From Corallococcus macrosporus (GTDB lineage Bacteria; Myxococcota; Myxococcia; Myxococcales; Myxococcaceae), in assembly GCF_017302985.1 (NCBI RefSeq), contig NZ_JAFIMU010000017.1, forward strand, positions 434,001 to 498,000: a stretch of 64,000 nt of DNA, written 5' to 3'. A program made the position numbers and the translations under genes. Positions 52,106 through 59,554 of this stretch are shown one piece after another. Positions within the stretch are counted from its first letter, which is position 1; every line of letters begins with the position of its first letter. Below the pieces are notes generated by a model that had not been told where the DNA came from, made no database searches, and was given only the letters and a program-made list of their open reading frames with translations.

Positions 52106-53752
52106 TCAGGCCGGCGCGAGGGCGTGGACGCTGTCCAGCACGCGTGCCACGTCCGCGTCATGCGTGACGACCACCAGGCCGCGCCCGTGCGCCTTCATCC
52201 CATCCAGGTCTCGCATCACGCGTGCGGCGGTGCGCGGGTCGAGATGCTCGGTGGGCTCGTCGAGCAGGAGCCAGGGGGCCTCTGAAAGCCAGGCGCGCGC
52301 GAGGAGGACGCGCCGCCGCTCGCCTCCCGAAAGGGCCTCACCCCCGCGGCCGAGGGGCGTGTCGAGCCCCTGGGGTTGCCGCGCGTACCATTCACCCAGG
52401 CCGGCCTTGTGCAGCGCCGCGACGGCCTCGTCGTCGGTGAGCGCCGCGCGCACGACCCGGAGGTTCTCTCGCAGGGTGGTGTCGAAGAGGTGCGCATCCT
52501 CGGCGCAGTAGTGCAGCAGCTCGACCCGGCGTTGCTCGCTCACGTCCGCGAGCGAGACGTCGCCCAGCTTCACCGTCCCGGCCTTCGGAGGCAGGTGCCC
52601 CGCGAGGCTGAGCAGCAGCGTCGTCTTCCCGCTCCCACTGGGCCCGGTGAGGGCGAGTGACCGTCCTCGCCGCAGGGTGAGGTCGATGCCCGGGACCGCG
52701 GCGCTTCGCTCCGGCCAGCCGCACGCGAGCCCCTCCGCGCGCAGGTGCATGGCCGGCGCGGGGGCAGGGGACACGGTGGCCGGGGTCTCGGCTTCGGTCG
52801 CATCGAGGAAGGGAAGCAGCCGCCGGGCCGCCTCGGTGGAGCGCAGCAACTGGGTCAGCGCCGCGGGCATGGACTGGAGGGCCTCGAACGCACCCAGCGG
52901 CACGAGCACGACGACGCAGAGCTCCACCTGGGAGAGCGCTCCGCGTCCGAGTGCCGCGAAGCCGAGGACGAGCGCCGCCCCCACGCTCGCGCTCCATGCG
53001 GCATGCATCAGGAAGGTGGCGGCGGCGGTCCAGCGCGCGGCCCTGGCCAAGAGGCGCTCCAGACGAAGGTCGTCCTCGCGCAGGGCCCCCAGCAGGACCG
53101 GTGCTTGTCCCGACACCCGCCACTCCGCCGCGCCTTCGAGCAGCTCCAGCGCGGTGGCCATCTGGTGCGACCGGGTGGCCGACGCCGCCTTCTCCGAGAG
53201 GGCCAGCGCGCGCGCGCTCATCCAGGGCGCCACGCCCCCCGCGACGGCCAGACTCACGGCCAGGGCCCCCGCCGCCGCCGGGAGGAAGAGGGCGAGCAGC
53301 GCGACGCCGCCGGCGCCGACACCGGCCGCGATGGCCATGGGCACGAGCGCGCGGATGACCGCCTCGCCCACCGCGTCCACGTCACCGCCGAGCCTCGCGA
53401 CGAGGTCTCCGCGCTTGAGGCCCAGGACCCGGGTGAGCGGCCCGCGCGCGAGCGCGTCCACGAGCCGGGCCCGCAGCCGTGCCACGCCCCCGAAGGCCAG
53501 CTCGTGCGCGACGAGCCGGTGGGCGTAGCGCAGGCCCGCGCGAGAGAGCCCCAGGGCCCGCACGCCGACGATGGCGAGCGTGAGGTCGAGCACGGGTGGC
53601 ATCTCGGCGGCGCGCGCGATGAGCCACGCGGACAACGCGCCCAGCGCCGTCGACGCGAAGAGCGCGGCCGGCCCGAGCGCGACCGCGAACCCCACCGCGC
53701 GGGGACGCAGCCCGAGCCCCGACAGCACCTGACGCAAGGGATGGCGGCTCAT
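52106..53752 (-). CDS. cydC: CydC subunit of the thiol-reductant ABC exporter
   Basis: A 548-residue ABC half-transporter. Six membrane helices precede a nucleotide-binding domain with Walker A TGPSGSGKTTLLL, signature LSGGERRRVLLARA, Walker B PWLLLDEPTEHLD and switch His VVVTHDADV. The N-terminal run VRALGLSRAGLRYAHRLVAHE is typical of CydC. It pairs with CydD to move glutathione or cysteine to the periplasm, which is required to assemble cytochrome bd. Start overlaps the cydD stop by four bases (ATGA). It is last of the hemN-cydABDC run. Confidence 0.93.
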   Translation of the reverse strand: MSRHPLRQVLSGLGLRPRAVGFAVALGPAALFASTALGALSAWLIARAAEMPPVLDLTLAIVGVRALGLSRAGLRYAHRLVAHELAFGGVARLRARLVDALARGPLTRVLGLKRGDLVARLGGDVDAVGEAVIRALVPMAIAAGVGAGGVALLALFLPAAAGALAVSLAVAGGVAPWMSARALALSEKAASATRSHQMATALELLEGAAEWRVSGQAPVLLGALREDDLRLERLLARAARWTAAATFLMHAAWSASVGAALVLGFAALGRGALSQVELCVVVLVPLGAFEALQSMPAALTQLLRSTEAARRLLPFLDATEAETPATVSPAPAPAMHLRAEGLACGWPERSAAVPGIDLTLRRGRSLALTGPSGSGKTTLLLSLAGHLPPKAGTVKLGDVSLADVSEQRRVELLHYCAEDAHLFDTTLRENLRVVRAALTDDEAVAALHKAGLGEWYARQPQGLDTPLGRGGEALSGGERRRVLLARAWLSEAPWLLLDEPTEHLDPRTAARVMRDLDGMKAHGRGLVVVTHDADVARVLDSVHALAPA

Positions 53753-55431
53753 GCGGCCTCCGGGAGGGTGTCCGGCGAAGACGCGTGCGAATGGAGCGTG
53801 AGGACGTCGTCCGCGATGGCCAGCGTCCGCGCGCGGTGGCTGACCAGGAGGAGGGTCGTTCCCTTGCGGGCCCGCCGCTTCAGCGCTTCGAGGACGCGCT
53901 GCTCGGAGACTTCATCCAGGTGCGCCGTGGGCTCGTCGAGGAGCAGCAACCGCTCGTCTCCCACGAGGACCCGCGTGAGCGCGAGCCGCTGCCGCTGCCC
54001 GAGCGAGAGGCCCTGACCGTCCCGCCCCAGCTTCGTGTCCCAGCCGTCGGGAAGCCGCGCGACGACGGCGTCGAAGCCGGTGGCCTCCGCGGCGGCCGCC
54101 AGGGCCGAGGGCGGAATCACGCGCCCCCGGCAGACGCTCTCCCGCACCGTGCCCGGCTCCAGGTGGAGCTGTTGCGGCAGCCACGCGAGCTGGGGCCAGT
54201 ACGTCGTCAGGTCGAGCGCCCCGAGCGCCAGCGCCGCCCCGCCTTCGGGGCGCAGGAAGACGCCCCCGCGCGTGGGCGGCAGGAGCCCGAGCATCACCGC
54301 CAGGGCCGTGCTCTTGCCCGCGCCGCTCTCCCCGCGCAGCCCGAGGATGCGTCCCTGCCCCAACGGCAGCACGAACGACAGCCCGTCCGGTGCACAGCAC
54401 CCGGCGTCGCGCGTGGCGACCGAGACGTCCCGCAGCTCCAGCGTCCCGGAGGTGAGCGGGGGCGCGCTGAGCGTGCCGCGTGCGGGCTGGGGGGCTTCGA
54501 GCCGCGCGATGGCCTGCGCCGCCGCCTCGGCTCCCTCCGCGGACGCATGGAAGAGCGCCCCTACCTGGCGCAGCGGCGCGTAGACCTCCGGCGCGAGCAG
54601 CAGCACGAAGAGGCCCGTCTCCAGCGCCATGGCCCCGTCGAGCAGCCGCAGGCCAATCCCCACCGCGACACTCGCGATGGAGAGCGTGGTGATGAGCTCC
54701 AGCACGAAGCTGGAGAGGAAGGCCCGCCGCAGCGCCTGGAGCGTCGTCCGCGCGTGCGCCTCGCTCAGCCGCAGGACCTGGGCCGCGACGCCGCGGTGCC
54801 GGCCGAGCGCCCGGAGCGTGGCGAGCCCGGTGATGAGGTCCAGCACCCGCGCGCTCAGTTGCTGCATGCTCGCGAGCTGCCGCATCGTGGCCTCGCGCGT
54901 GAAGCGGCCCACCAGGACCATGAAGAGCGGGATGAGCGGCAGCGAGCCCGCCATCAGGGCCGCGGAGACCGGATCCGCGCGCCACACGCAGACGAGCAGG
55001 GCCGGTGTCGCGAGCGCCGTGAGCAGCAGCTGCGGCACGTAGCCCTCCAGGTACGGCTGCAGCGCGTCCAGTCCCCGGGTCGCGAGCTCCACCTGCGCCA
55101 CCCCCGCCGAGGCGCGCTCCCGCTCCGGGCCGGACGCCAGCCGCGCCAGCAGGCCCGCTCGCAGCTGCGCGATGACCCGGTGCGCGCTCCGCTTCCCCGC
55201 CCATTCCTGGAGCCCCGCCAGCGCCGCGCGCAGGAGCCACACGCCGCCCAGCCAGAGGAGGGCTGTCCCGGAGGATCCGGCCGCCTCGCGTGCATGGCCC
55301 AGCAGCCGCGCCAGTCCCCGCGCCTGCAGGACCGTGAGCGCGACCATCCCGAGTCCCAGGCCCGCGGTGAGCAGCACGTAGCGCCGCGCGGCGCTCGCGT
55401 GCCGCAGGAGCTTCGGGTCGAGCGGCTTCAT
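53749..55431 (-). CDS. cydD: CydD subunit of the thiol-reductant ABC exporter
   Basis: A 560-residue ABC half-transporter. The start at 55431 lies seven bases after the cydB stop. Membrane-domain markers include GKRSAHRVIAQLRAGLLARL and RGLDALQPYLEGYVPQLLLT, usual in CydD. The nucleotide-binding domain has Walker A GESGAGKSTALAV, a signature of LSLGQRQRLALTR instead of LSGGQ, Walker B RLLLLDEPTAHLDE and LLLVSHRAR. It forms the heterodimer with CydC. The order cydB-cydD-cydC matches other bacteria. Confidence 0.94.
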   Translation of the reverse strand: MKPLDPKLLRHASAARRYVLLTAGLGLGMVALTVLQARGLARLLGHAREAAGSSGTALLWLGGVWLLRAALAGLQEWAGKRSAHRVIAQLRAGLLARLASGPERERASAGVAQVELATRGLDALQPYLEGYVPQLLLTALATPALLVCVWRADPVSAALMAGSLPLIPLFMVLVGRFTREATMRQLASMQQLSARVLDLITGLATLRALGRHRGVAAQVLRLSEAHARTTLQALRRAFLSSFVLELITTLSIASVAVGIGLRLLDGAMALETGLFVLLLAPEVYAPLRQVGALFHASAEGAEAAAQAIARLEAPQPARGTLSAPPLTSGTLELRDVSVATRDAGCCAPDGLSFVLPLGQGRILGLRGESGAGKSTALAVMLGLLPPTRGGVFLRPEGGAALALGALDLTTYWPQLAWLPQQLHLEPGTVRESVCRGRVIPPSALAAAAEATGFDAVVARLPDGWDTKLGRDGQGLSLGQRQRLALTRVLVGDERLLLLDEPTAHLDEVSEQRVLEALKRRARKGTTLLLVSHRARTLAIADDVLTLHSHASSPDTLPEAA

Positions 55432-55438
55432 CGGACGC

Positions 55439-56446
55439 TCAGCCCTCTCCCATCGCCGGCGTGAGCTCGTCCACGGTGACGCGCTGGCGGAAGACCCAGT
55501 AGGTCCAGCCCTGGTAGGCCAGCACGAACGGCACCAGCGCGACGGCGACGTAGGTCATGATCCGCAGCGTGTAGGGGGTGCTCGACGCGTTCTGGACGGT
55601 GAGCGAGTGCGCCGGCTCCAGCGCTGGCATCACGTCCGGGAAGAGCGAGCCGAAGAGCAGCACGACCACGCCCGCGATGGCCAGACAGCTGAAGGTGAAG
55701 GACCAGCCCTCCCGCTCCCGCCAGACACTCAGCGCCGCCGCTCCCAGCGCCAGGGCCACGAACCCCAGCACCGGCCACGTCCAGGCCACCGAGTACCGCA
55801 CCTGCGTCCACAGGCCGAAGGCACCGCTGACGCCCAGCGTGGGCAGCGCCATCCGCTTCGCCCAGCCGAGCGCCCGCGTCCGCAGCGTGCCCTGGGTCTT
55901 CAGCGCGACGAAGACCGCGCCGTGGCTGAGGAAGAGCAGGGTGGTGGCCAGGCCGCCGAGCAGCGCGAACGGGGAGAGCAGGCCGAGGAACGTCCCGGTG
56001 AACTGATGGTCCGCGTCCAGGGGCACTCCGCGCACGATGTTCGCGAAGGCGACGCCCCAGAGCAGCGCGGGAATCCACGACCCCACCTGGATGGCCTGCT
56101 CCCAGCGGCGCTGCCACGTGGGGTCCTCCAGCTTGGAGCGGAACTCGAGCCCGATGCCTCGGACAATCAACGCGACGAGGATGAGGAAGAGCGGCAGGTA
56201 GAAGCCGGAGAAGAGCGTCGCGTACCACTCCGGGAAGGCCGCGAACGTCGCGCCCCCGGCGGTGAGCAGCCACACCTCGTTGCCATCCCAGACCGGGCCA
56301 ATCGTGCGCAGCACCGCGCGGCGCTCCGCGGGAGTCCTTCCCAGCACGGAGAGCCACATCCCCACGCCGAAGTCGAAACCCTCCAGCACGAGGTAGCCCG
56401 TCCAGAGGACCGCGATGAGACAGAACCAGAGTGTGTTCAGTTCCAT
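55439..56446 (-). CDS. cydB: Cytochrome bd ubiquinol oxidase subunit II
   Basis: A 335-residue membrane protein with eight to nine helices. The family start is complete: LWFCLIAVLWTGYLVLEGFDFGVGM, then TIGPVWDGNEVWLLTAGGATFAAFP, with the Asp and Glu that support haem and proton transfer. GSWIPALLWGVAFANIVRGVP follows. Together with CydA it reduces O2 to water with high affinity and without proton pumping. It starts 36 bases after the cydA stop. Confidence 0.96.
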   Translation of the reverse strand: MELNTLWFCLIAVLWTGYLVLEGFDFGVGMWLSVLGRTPAERRAVLRTIGPVWDGNEVWLLTAGGATFAAFPEWYATLFSGFYLPLFLILVALIVRGIGLEFRSKLEDPTWQRRWEQAIQVGSWIPALLWGVAFANIVRGVPLDADHQFTGTFLGLLSPFALLGGLATTLLFLSHGAVFVALKTQGTLRTRALGWAKRMALPTLGVSGAFGLWTQVRYSVAWTWPVLGFVALALGAAALSVWREREGWSFTFSCLAIAGVVVLLFGSLFPDVMPALEPAHSLTVQNASSTPYTLRIMTYVAVALVPFVLAYQGWTYWVFRQRVTVDELTPAMGEG

Positions 56447-56482
56447 GATGGTTTGTCGAAGCCAGTCAAAGAGGGCAGGGGC

Positions 56483-57934
56483 TCAGTAGCCAAACGACAG
56501 CGGCGCGGTTTCAGGGTGGCGGTCCTCGCTCGGGACGGCCGCCGGATGTTTCAGGCTGGCACGGACGAAGTGCCGCATCAGGTAGAACCAGACCGCCGCC
56601 AGCACGCCGTAGACGCAGGTGAAGCCAATCAGCGTCGTCCAGACCATGGCGGGTGAAACGGCGGTGGAGACGCCGCTGGCCGTCAACAGGCGGAGCGTGT
56701 CCACCCCGGTGGGGTTGGGCGCCACCAGCCAGGGCTGCCGCCCCATCTCGGTGAAGATCCACCCGAAGGAACACGCGAGGAACGGGGTGGGCAGCGCCGC
56801 GAGGCTGAGCCGCGCGAACCGCTCCGAGTTGCTCGCCGCGCCTCCGCGCGTGAGCCAGAACCCGAACAGCGCCAGCGCCGCGCTCCCCACGCCCAGCCCA
56901 ATCATCAGACGGAAGGACCAGTAGGTGACGGCGAGGTTCGGCGCGTAGTCCGGCCCCGTCCCGTAGCGCTGCTCGTAGCGCTTCTGGACGTCATTGACGC
57001 CCTCGAGCGATGCCTGGAAGTCACCGCGCGCCAGGTAGGACGTGAAGCCGGGAACCTCCAGCAGGTGGCGCACGCCCTGGCAGTCGTTGTTCAGGTCTCC
57101 CACCGCGAGCAGCGAGAAGGGCGCCCCGGCGCGGCCGTCGCAGAGCGCTTCGGCCGCGGCCATCTTCATGGGCTGCTGCTCGAACATCAGCTTCGCCTGG
57201 GCATCTCCGCTCACCGCCACGCCGATGCCGGAGACGACGACGGTGACGAGCCCGAGCCGCAGCCCGCCGCGAAAGGTCTGGGCCGCCGCCGCTTCACCCG
57301 ACTGGCTGGAGCGCACCATCAGCCAGCCGCAGACGCCCGCCACGAAGGTGCCCGCGACCAGGAAGGCCGAGGTCACCGTGTGGGGGAAGGCCACGAGCGC
57401 CGTGTTGTTGGTCAGCACCGCCAGGATGTCCGTCATCTCCGCGCGCCCGGTGGCGGGGTTGAAGCGCGCCCCGACGGGGTGCTGCATGAAGGAGTTGGCC
57501 GCGAGGATGAAGTAGGCCGACAGGTTCACGGCGAACGCCACCAGCCAGATGGAGGCGAGGTGCAGCGCGCGCGGCAGTTGCTTCCAGCCGAAGATCCAGA
57601 GCCCCAGGAACGTGGACTCGATGAAGAAGGCCGCCAGCGCCTCCATCGCGAGCGGGGCGCCGAACACGTCCCCCACGAAGCGCGCGTACTCGCTCCAGTT
57701 CATCCCGAACTGGAACTCCTGGACGATGCCCGTCACCACGCCGAGCGCGAAGTTGATGAGGAACAGCTTGCCGAAGAGCCGCGTCAGCCGCAGCCACCCC
57801 GGCTTTCCCGTCACCACCCAGAGCGTCTGCAGCAGCGCGACGAGCGGCGCGAGCCCGATGGTGAGGGGGACGAAGATGAAGTGATAGACCGTGGTGATTC
57901 CGAACTGCCACCGCGCGAGCTCTAGGCTGGTCAT
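56483..57934 (-). CDS. cydA: Cytochrome bd ubiquinol oxidase subunit I
   Basis: A 483-residue membrane protein. ATG 57934 is chosen because CydA begins close to LARWQFGITTVYHFIFVPLTIGL; His18 is the haem b595 ligand. Further landmarks are QFGMNWSEYARFVGDVFGAPLAMEALAAFF, the haem b558 His in FPHTVTSAFLVAG, and FTEMGRQPWLVAPNPTGVDTLR, the G-R-Q-P-W quinol loop. The Q-loop is short (length about 480 rather than 520), as in CIO-type oxidases. It is the first structural gene of cydABDC. No good ribosome site is visible. A palindrome lies about 100 bases upstream, and hemN precedes it on the same strand. Confidence 0.96.
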   Translation of the reverse strand: MTSLELARWQFGITTVYHFIFVPLTIGLAPLVALLQTLWVVTGKPGWLRLTRLFGKLFLINFALGVVTGIVQEFQFGMNWSEYARFVGDVFGAPLAMEALAAFFIESTFLGLWIFGWKQLPRALHLASIWLVAFAVNLSAYFILAANSFMQHPVGARFNPATGRAEMTDILAVLTNNTALVAFPHTVTSAFLVAGTFVAGVCGWLMVRSSQSGEAAAAQTFRGGLRLGLVTVVVSGIGVAVSGDAQAKLMFEQQPMKMAAAEALCDGRAGAPFSLLAVGDLNNDCQGVRHLLEVPGFTSYLARGDFQASLEGVNDVQKRYEQRYGTGPDYAPNLAVTYWSFRLMIGLGVGSAALALFGFWLTRGGAASNSERFARLSLAALPTPFLACSFGWIFTEMGRQPWLVAPNPTGVDTLRLLTASGVSTAVSPAMVWTTLIGFTCVYGVLAAVWFYLMRHFVRASLKHPAAVPSEDRHPETAPLSFGY

Positions 57935-58029
57935 GACGGAGCAGGCGTCATTGCAATCCCCCCGCCGTTCACGCTGCCTCGGGGGCTCGCTCGTGCCCAC
58001 GCAACCCCTGCGCCGCGTCACGGGGGCCC

Positions 58030-58044
58030 GCGCAGTTTCTGCGC
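58030..58044. promoter_or_regulatory. Palindrome upstream of cydA
   Basis: GCGCAG-ttt-CTGCGC is a perfect 6-3-6 inverted repeat, 96 bases before the cydA start. It might be an operator for oxygen-responsive control; it does not match the FNR consensus. Confidence 0.3.
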
Positions 58045-58060
58045 TCCCTCGCGACGGTTG

Positions 58061-58086
58061 GAGGCCCCACCGGCCCCGGGGGCCTC
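58061..58086 (-). terminator. Stem-loop at the end of hemN
   Basis: GAGGCCCC (58061-58068) pairs with GGGGCCTC (58079-58086), beginning inside the hemN stop codon. Without a T run it may only reduce read-through into cydA. Confidence 0.4.
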
Positions 58087-59455
58087 ACACCGTCCGGGAG
58101 AAGCGGGGATTCGCGGCCCGGGCGAGGTGGGCGTCGAACACCATGGCCACGTTGCGCACGAAGAGGCGGCCGAGCGGCGTCAGCTCCAGTTGGGGGCCGT
58201 CGCGCACCAGGAGCCCGTCGGCCTCGAAGGCGCGCAGCCGCTCCAGCTCCGGGGCGAAGTACGCCGCGCCCTCGTCGCCGAGGTCCGCCCAGAAGTTGCA
58301 CATGAGCTGGGTGATGACGGCGCGGCGGCGCCGGTCATCCCCGGTGAGGACGATGCCCCGCTCGGTGGCCAGGCGTCCCTCGGCCACGCGGGCGTAATAG
58401 GACGGCAGCGGCCGCACGTTCTGGGCATACGCCCCGCCCACGTCGCTGATGCCGGTGCTGCCCAGCGCCACCACGTCCGACGCGGCTTTCACTGTATAGC
58501 CCTGGAAGTTGCGGCCCAGGCGGCGCCCGGCCTGCGCGCGCGCCAGCTCGTCCTCGGGGAGCGCGAAGTGGTCCATGCCGATGGGCCGGTAGCCCGCCGT
58601 CACGAAGGCCTCGCGGGCGGCGCGGAACAGCTCCAGCCGGGTGCGTGCATCCGGAAGGGCCTCCGCGGGCATGCGCTTCTGGTGCTTGAGCACGTCCGGC
58701 ATGAAGGCGAACGCGTAGACGGCGAGCCGGTCCGGCCGCATCTCCAGCACCGTCTCCAGGGTGCGGGCCCAGCGCTCCGCGTCCTGGTGGGGCAGGCCGT
58801 GGATGAGGTCGAAGTTCACGCCGCTGAAGCCCAGCGCGCGCGCATGCTCCAGCAGCGCGCGCGTCTGCTCCGGCGTCTGGAGGCGGTTCGTGGTCCGCTG
58901 CACCTGGGGGTCGAAGTCCTGGAGCCCCATGGACACGCGGTTGAAGCCCAGCTGGCGCAGCAGTGACAACTGGCCCGGCGTGGTCAGCGCGGGGTGGACC
59001 TCGATGGCCACCTCCGCGTCCGGCAGCGGCGTGAAGCGGCGGGTGAGCTCCGTCCACAGCCGCTCCAGCTGCGCCTCGGTGAGGAAGGTGGGCGTGCCGC
59101 CGCCCCAGTGGAGCTGCGACAGGCTCCGCCGCGCGCCCAGCCGCCGGGCGACCAGGTCCATCTCCATGACCAGGTGGTCGATGTACCGGTCCGCCGCGCT
59201 CGGGTCCTGGCTGATGACGACGTTGCAGCCGCAGTACCAGCAGAGGCTGCGGCAGAAGGGCAGGTGGACGTAGAGGGACAGCGGCTCGGAGGCCTCCCGC
59301 GCGCCGGCCAGGGTCAGGCGCTCCGCGAGGGCGTCGGGGCCGAAGTCGCCGCGCCACTCGGGGGCGGTGGGGTAGCTGGTGTAGCGGGGCCCGGCGACGT
59401 TGTACCGGGCCAGCAGCTCCGCGGACGGCGTGGGGAGGTCGAGGCAGGGTTGCAT
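58085..59455 (-). CDS. hemN: Oxygen-independent coproporphyrinogen III oxidase
   Basis: A 456-residue radical-SAM enzyme. ATG 59455 matches the usual HemN start just before LLARYNVAGPRYTSYPTAPEW. The Fe-S cluster motif is Cys68-x3-Cys72-x2-Cys75 (LPFCRSLCWYCGC); LHWGGGTPTFLTEAQ and RVSMGLQDFDPQVQ are typical. It turns coproporphyrinogen III into protoporphyrinogen IX without oxygen. An additional ATG 30 codons earlier would add an Arg-rich extension without support. Its place before cydA-B-D-C makes sense because cytochrome bd holds three haems and works at low oxygen. Confidence 0.96.
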   Translation of the reverse strand: MQPCLDLPTPSAELLARYNVAGPRYTSYPTAPEWRGDFGPDALAERLTLAGAREASEPLSLYVHLPFCRSLCWYCGCNVVISQDPSAADRYIDHLVMEMDLVARRLGARRSLSQLHWGGGTPTFLTEAQLERLWTELTRRFTPLPDAEVAIEVHPALTTPGQLSLLRQLGFNRVSMGLQDFDPQVQRTTNRLQTPEQTRALLEHARALGFSGVNFDLIHGLPHQDAERWARTLETVLEMRPDRLAVYAFAFMPDVLKHQKRMPAEALPDARTRLELFRAAREAFVTAGYRPIGMDHFALPEDELARAQAGRRLGRNFQGYTVKAASDVVALGSTGISDVGGAYAQNVRPLPSYYARVAEGRLATERGIVLTGDDRRRRAVITQLMCNFWADLGDEGAAYFAPELERLRAFEADGLLVRDGPQLELTPLGRLFVRNVAMVFDAHLARAANPRFSRTV

Positions 59456-59554
59456 GGCATCCCTGCCCCAATCCAAACCCCGTGCCAGCCACCGTCCGAG
59501 GAAGGCCCCGGGAGCAGGCGCGCAACGCCTGCGCCCCCTCCTCATGCCACGGTG

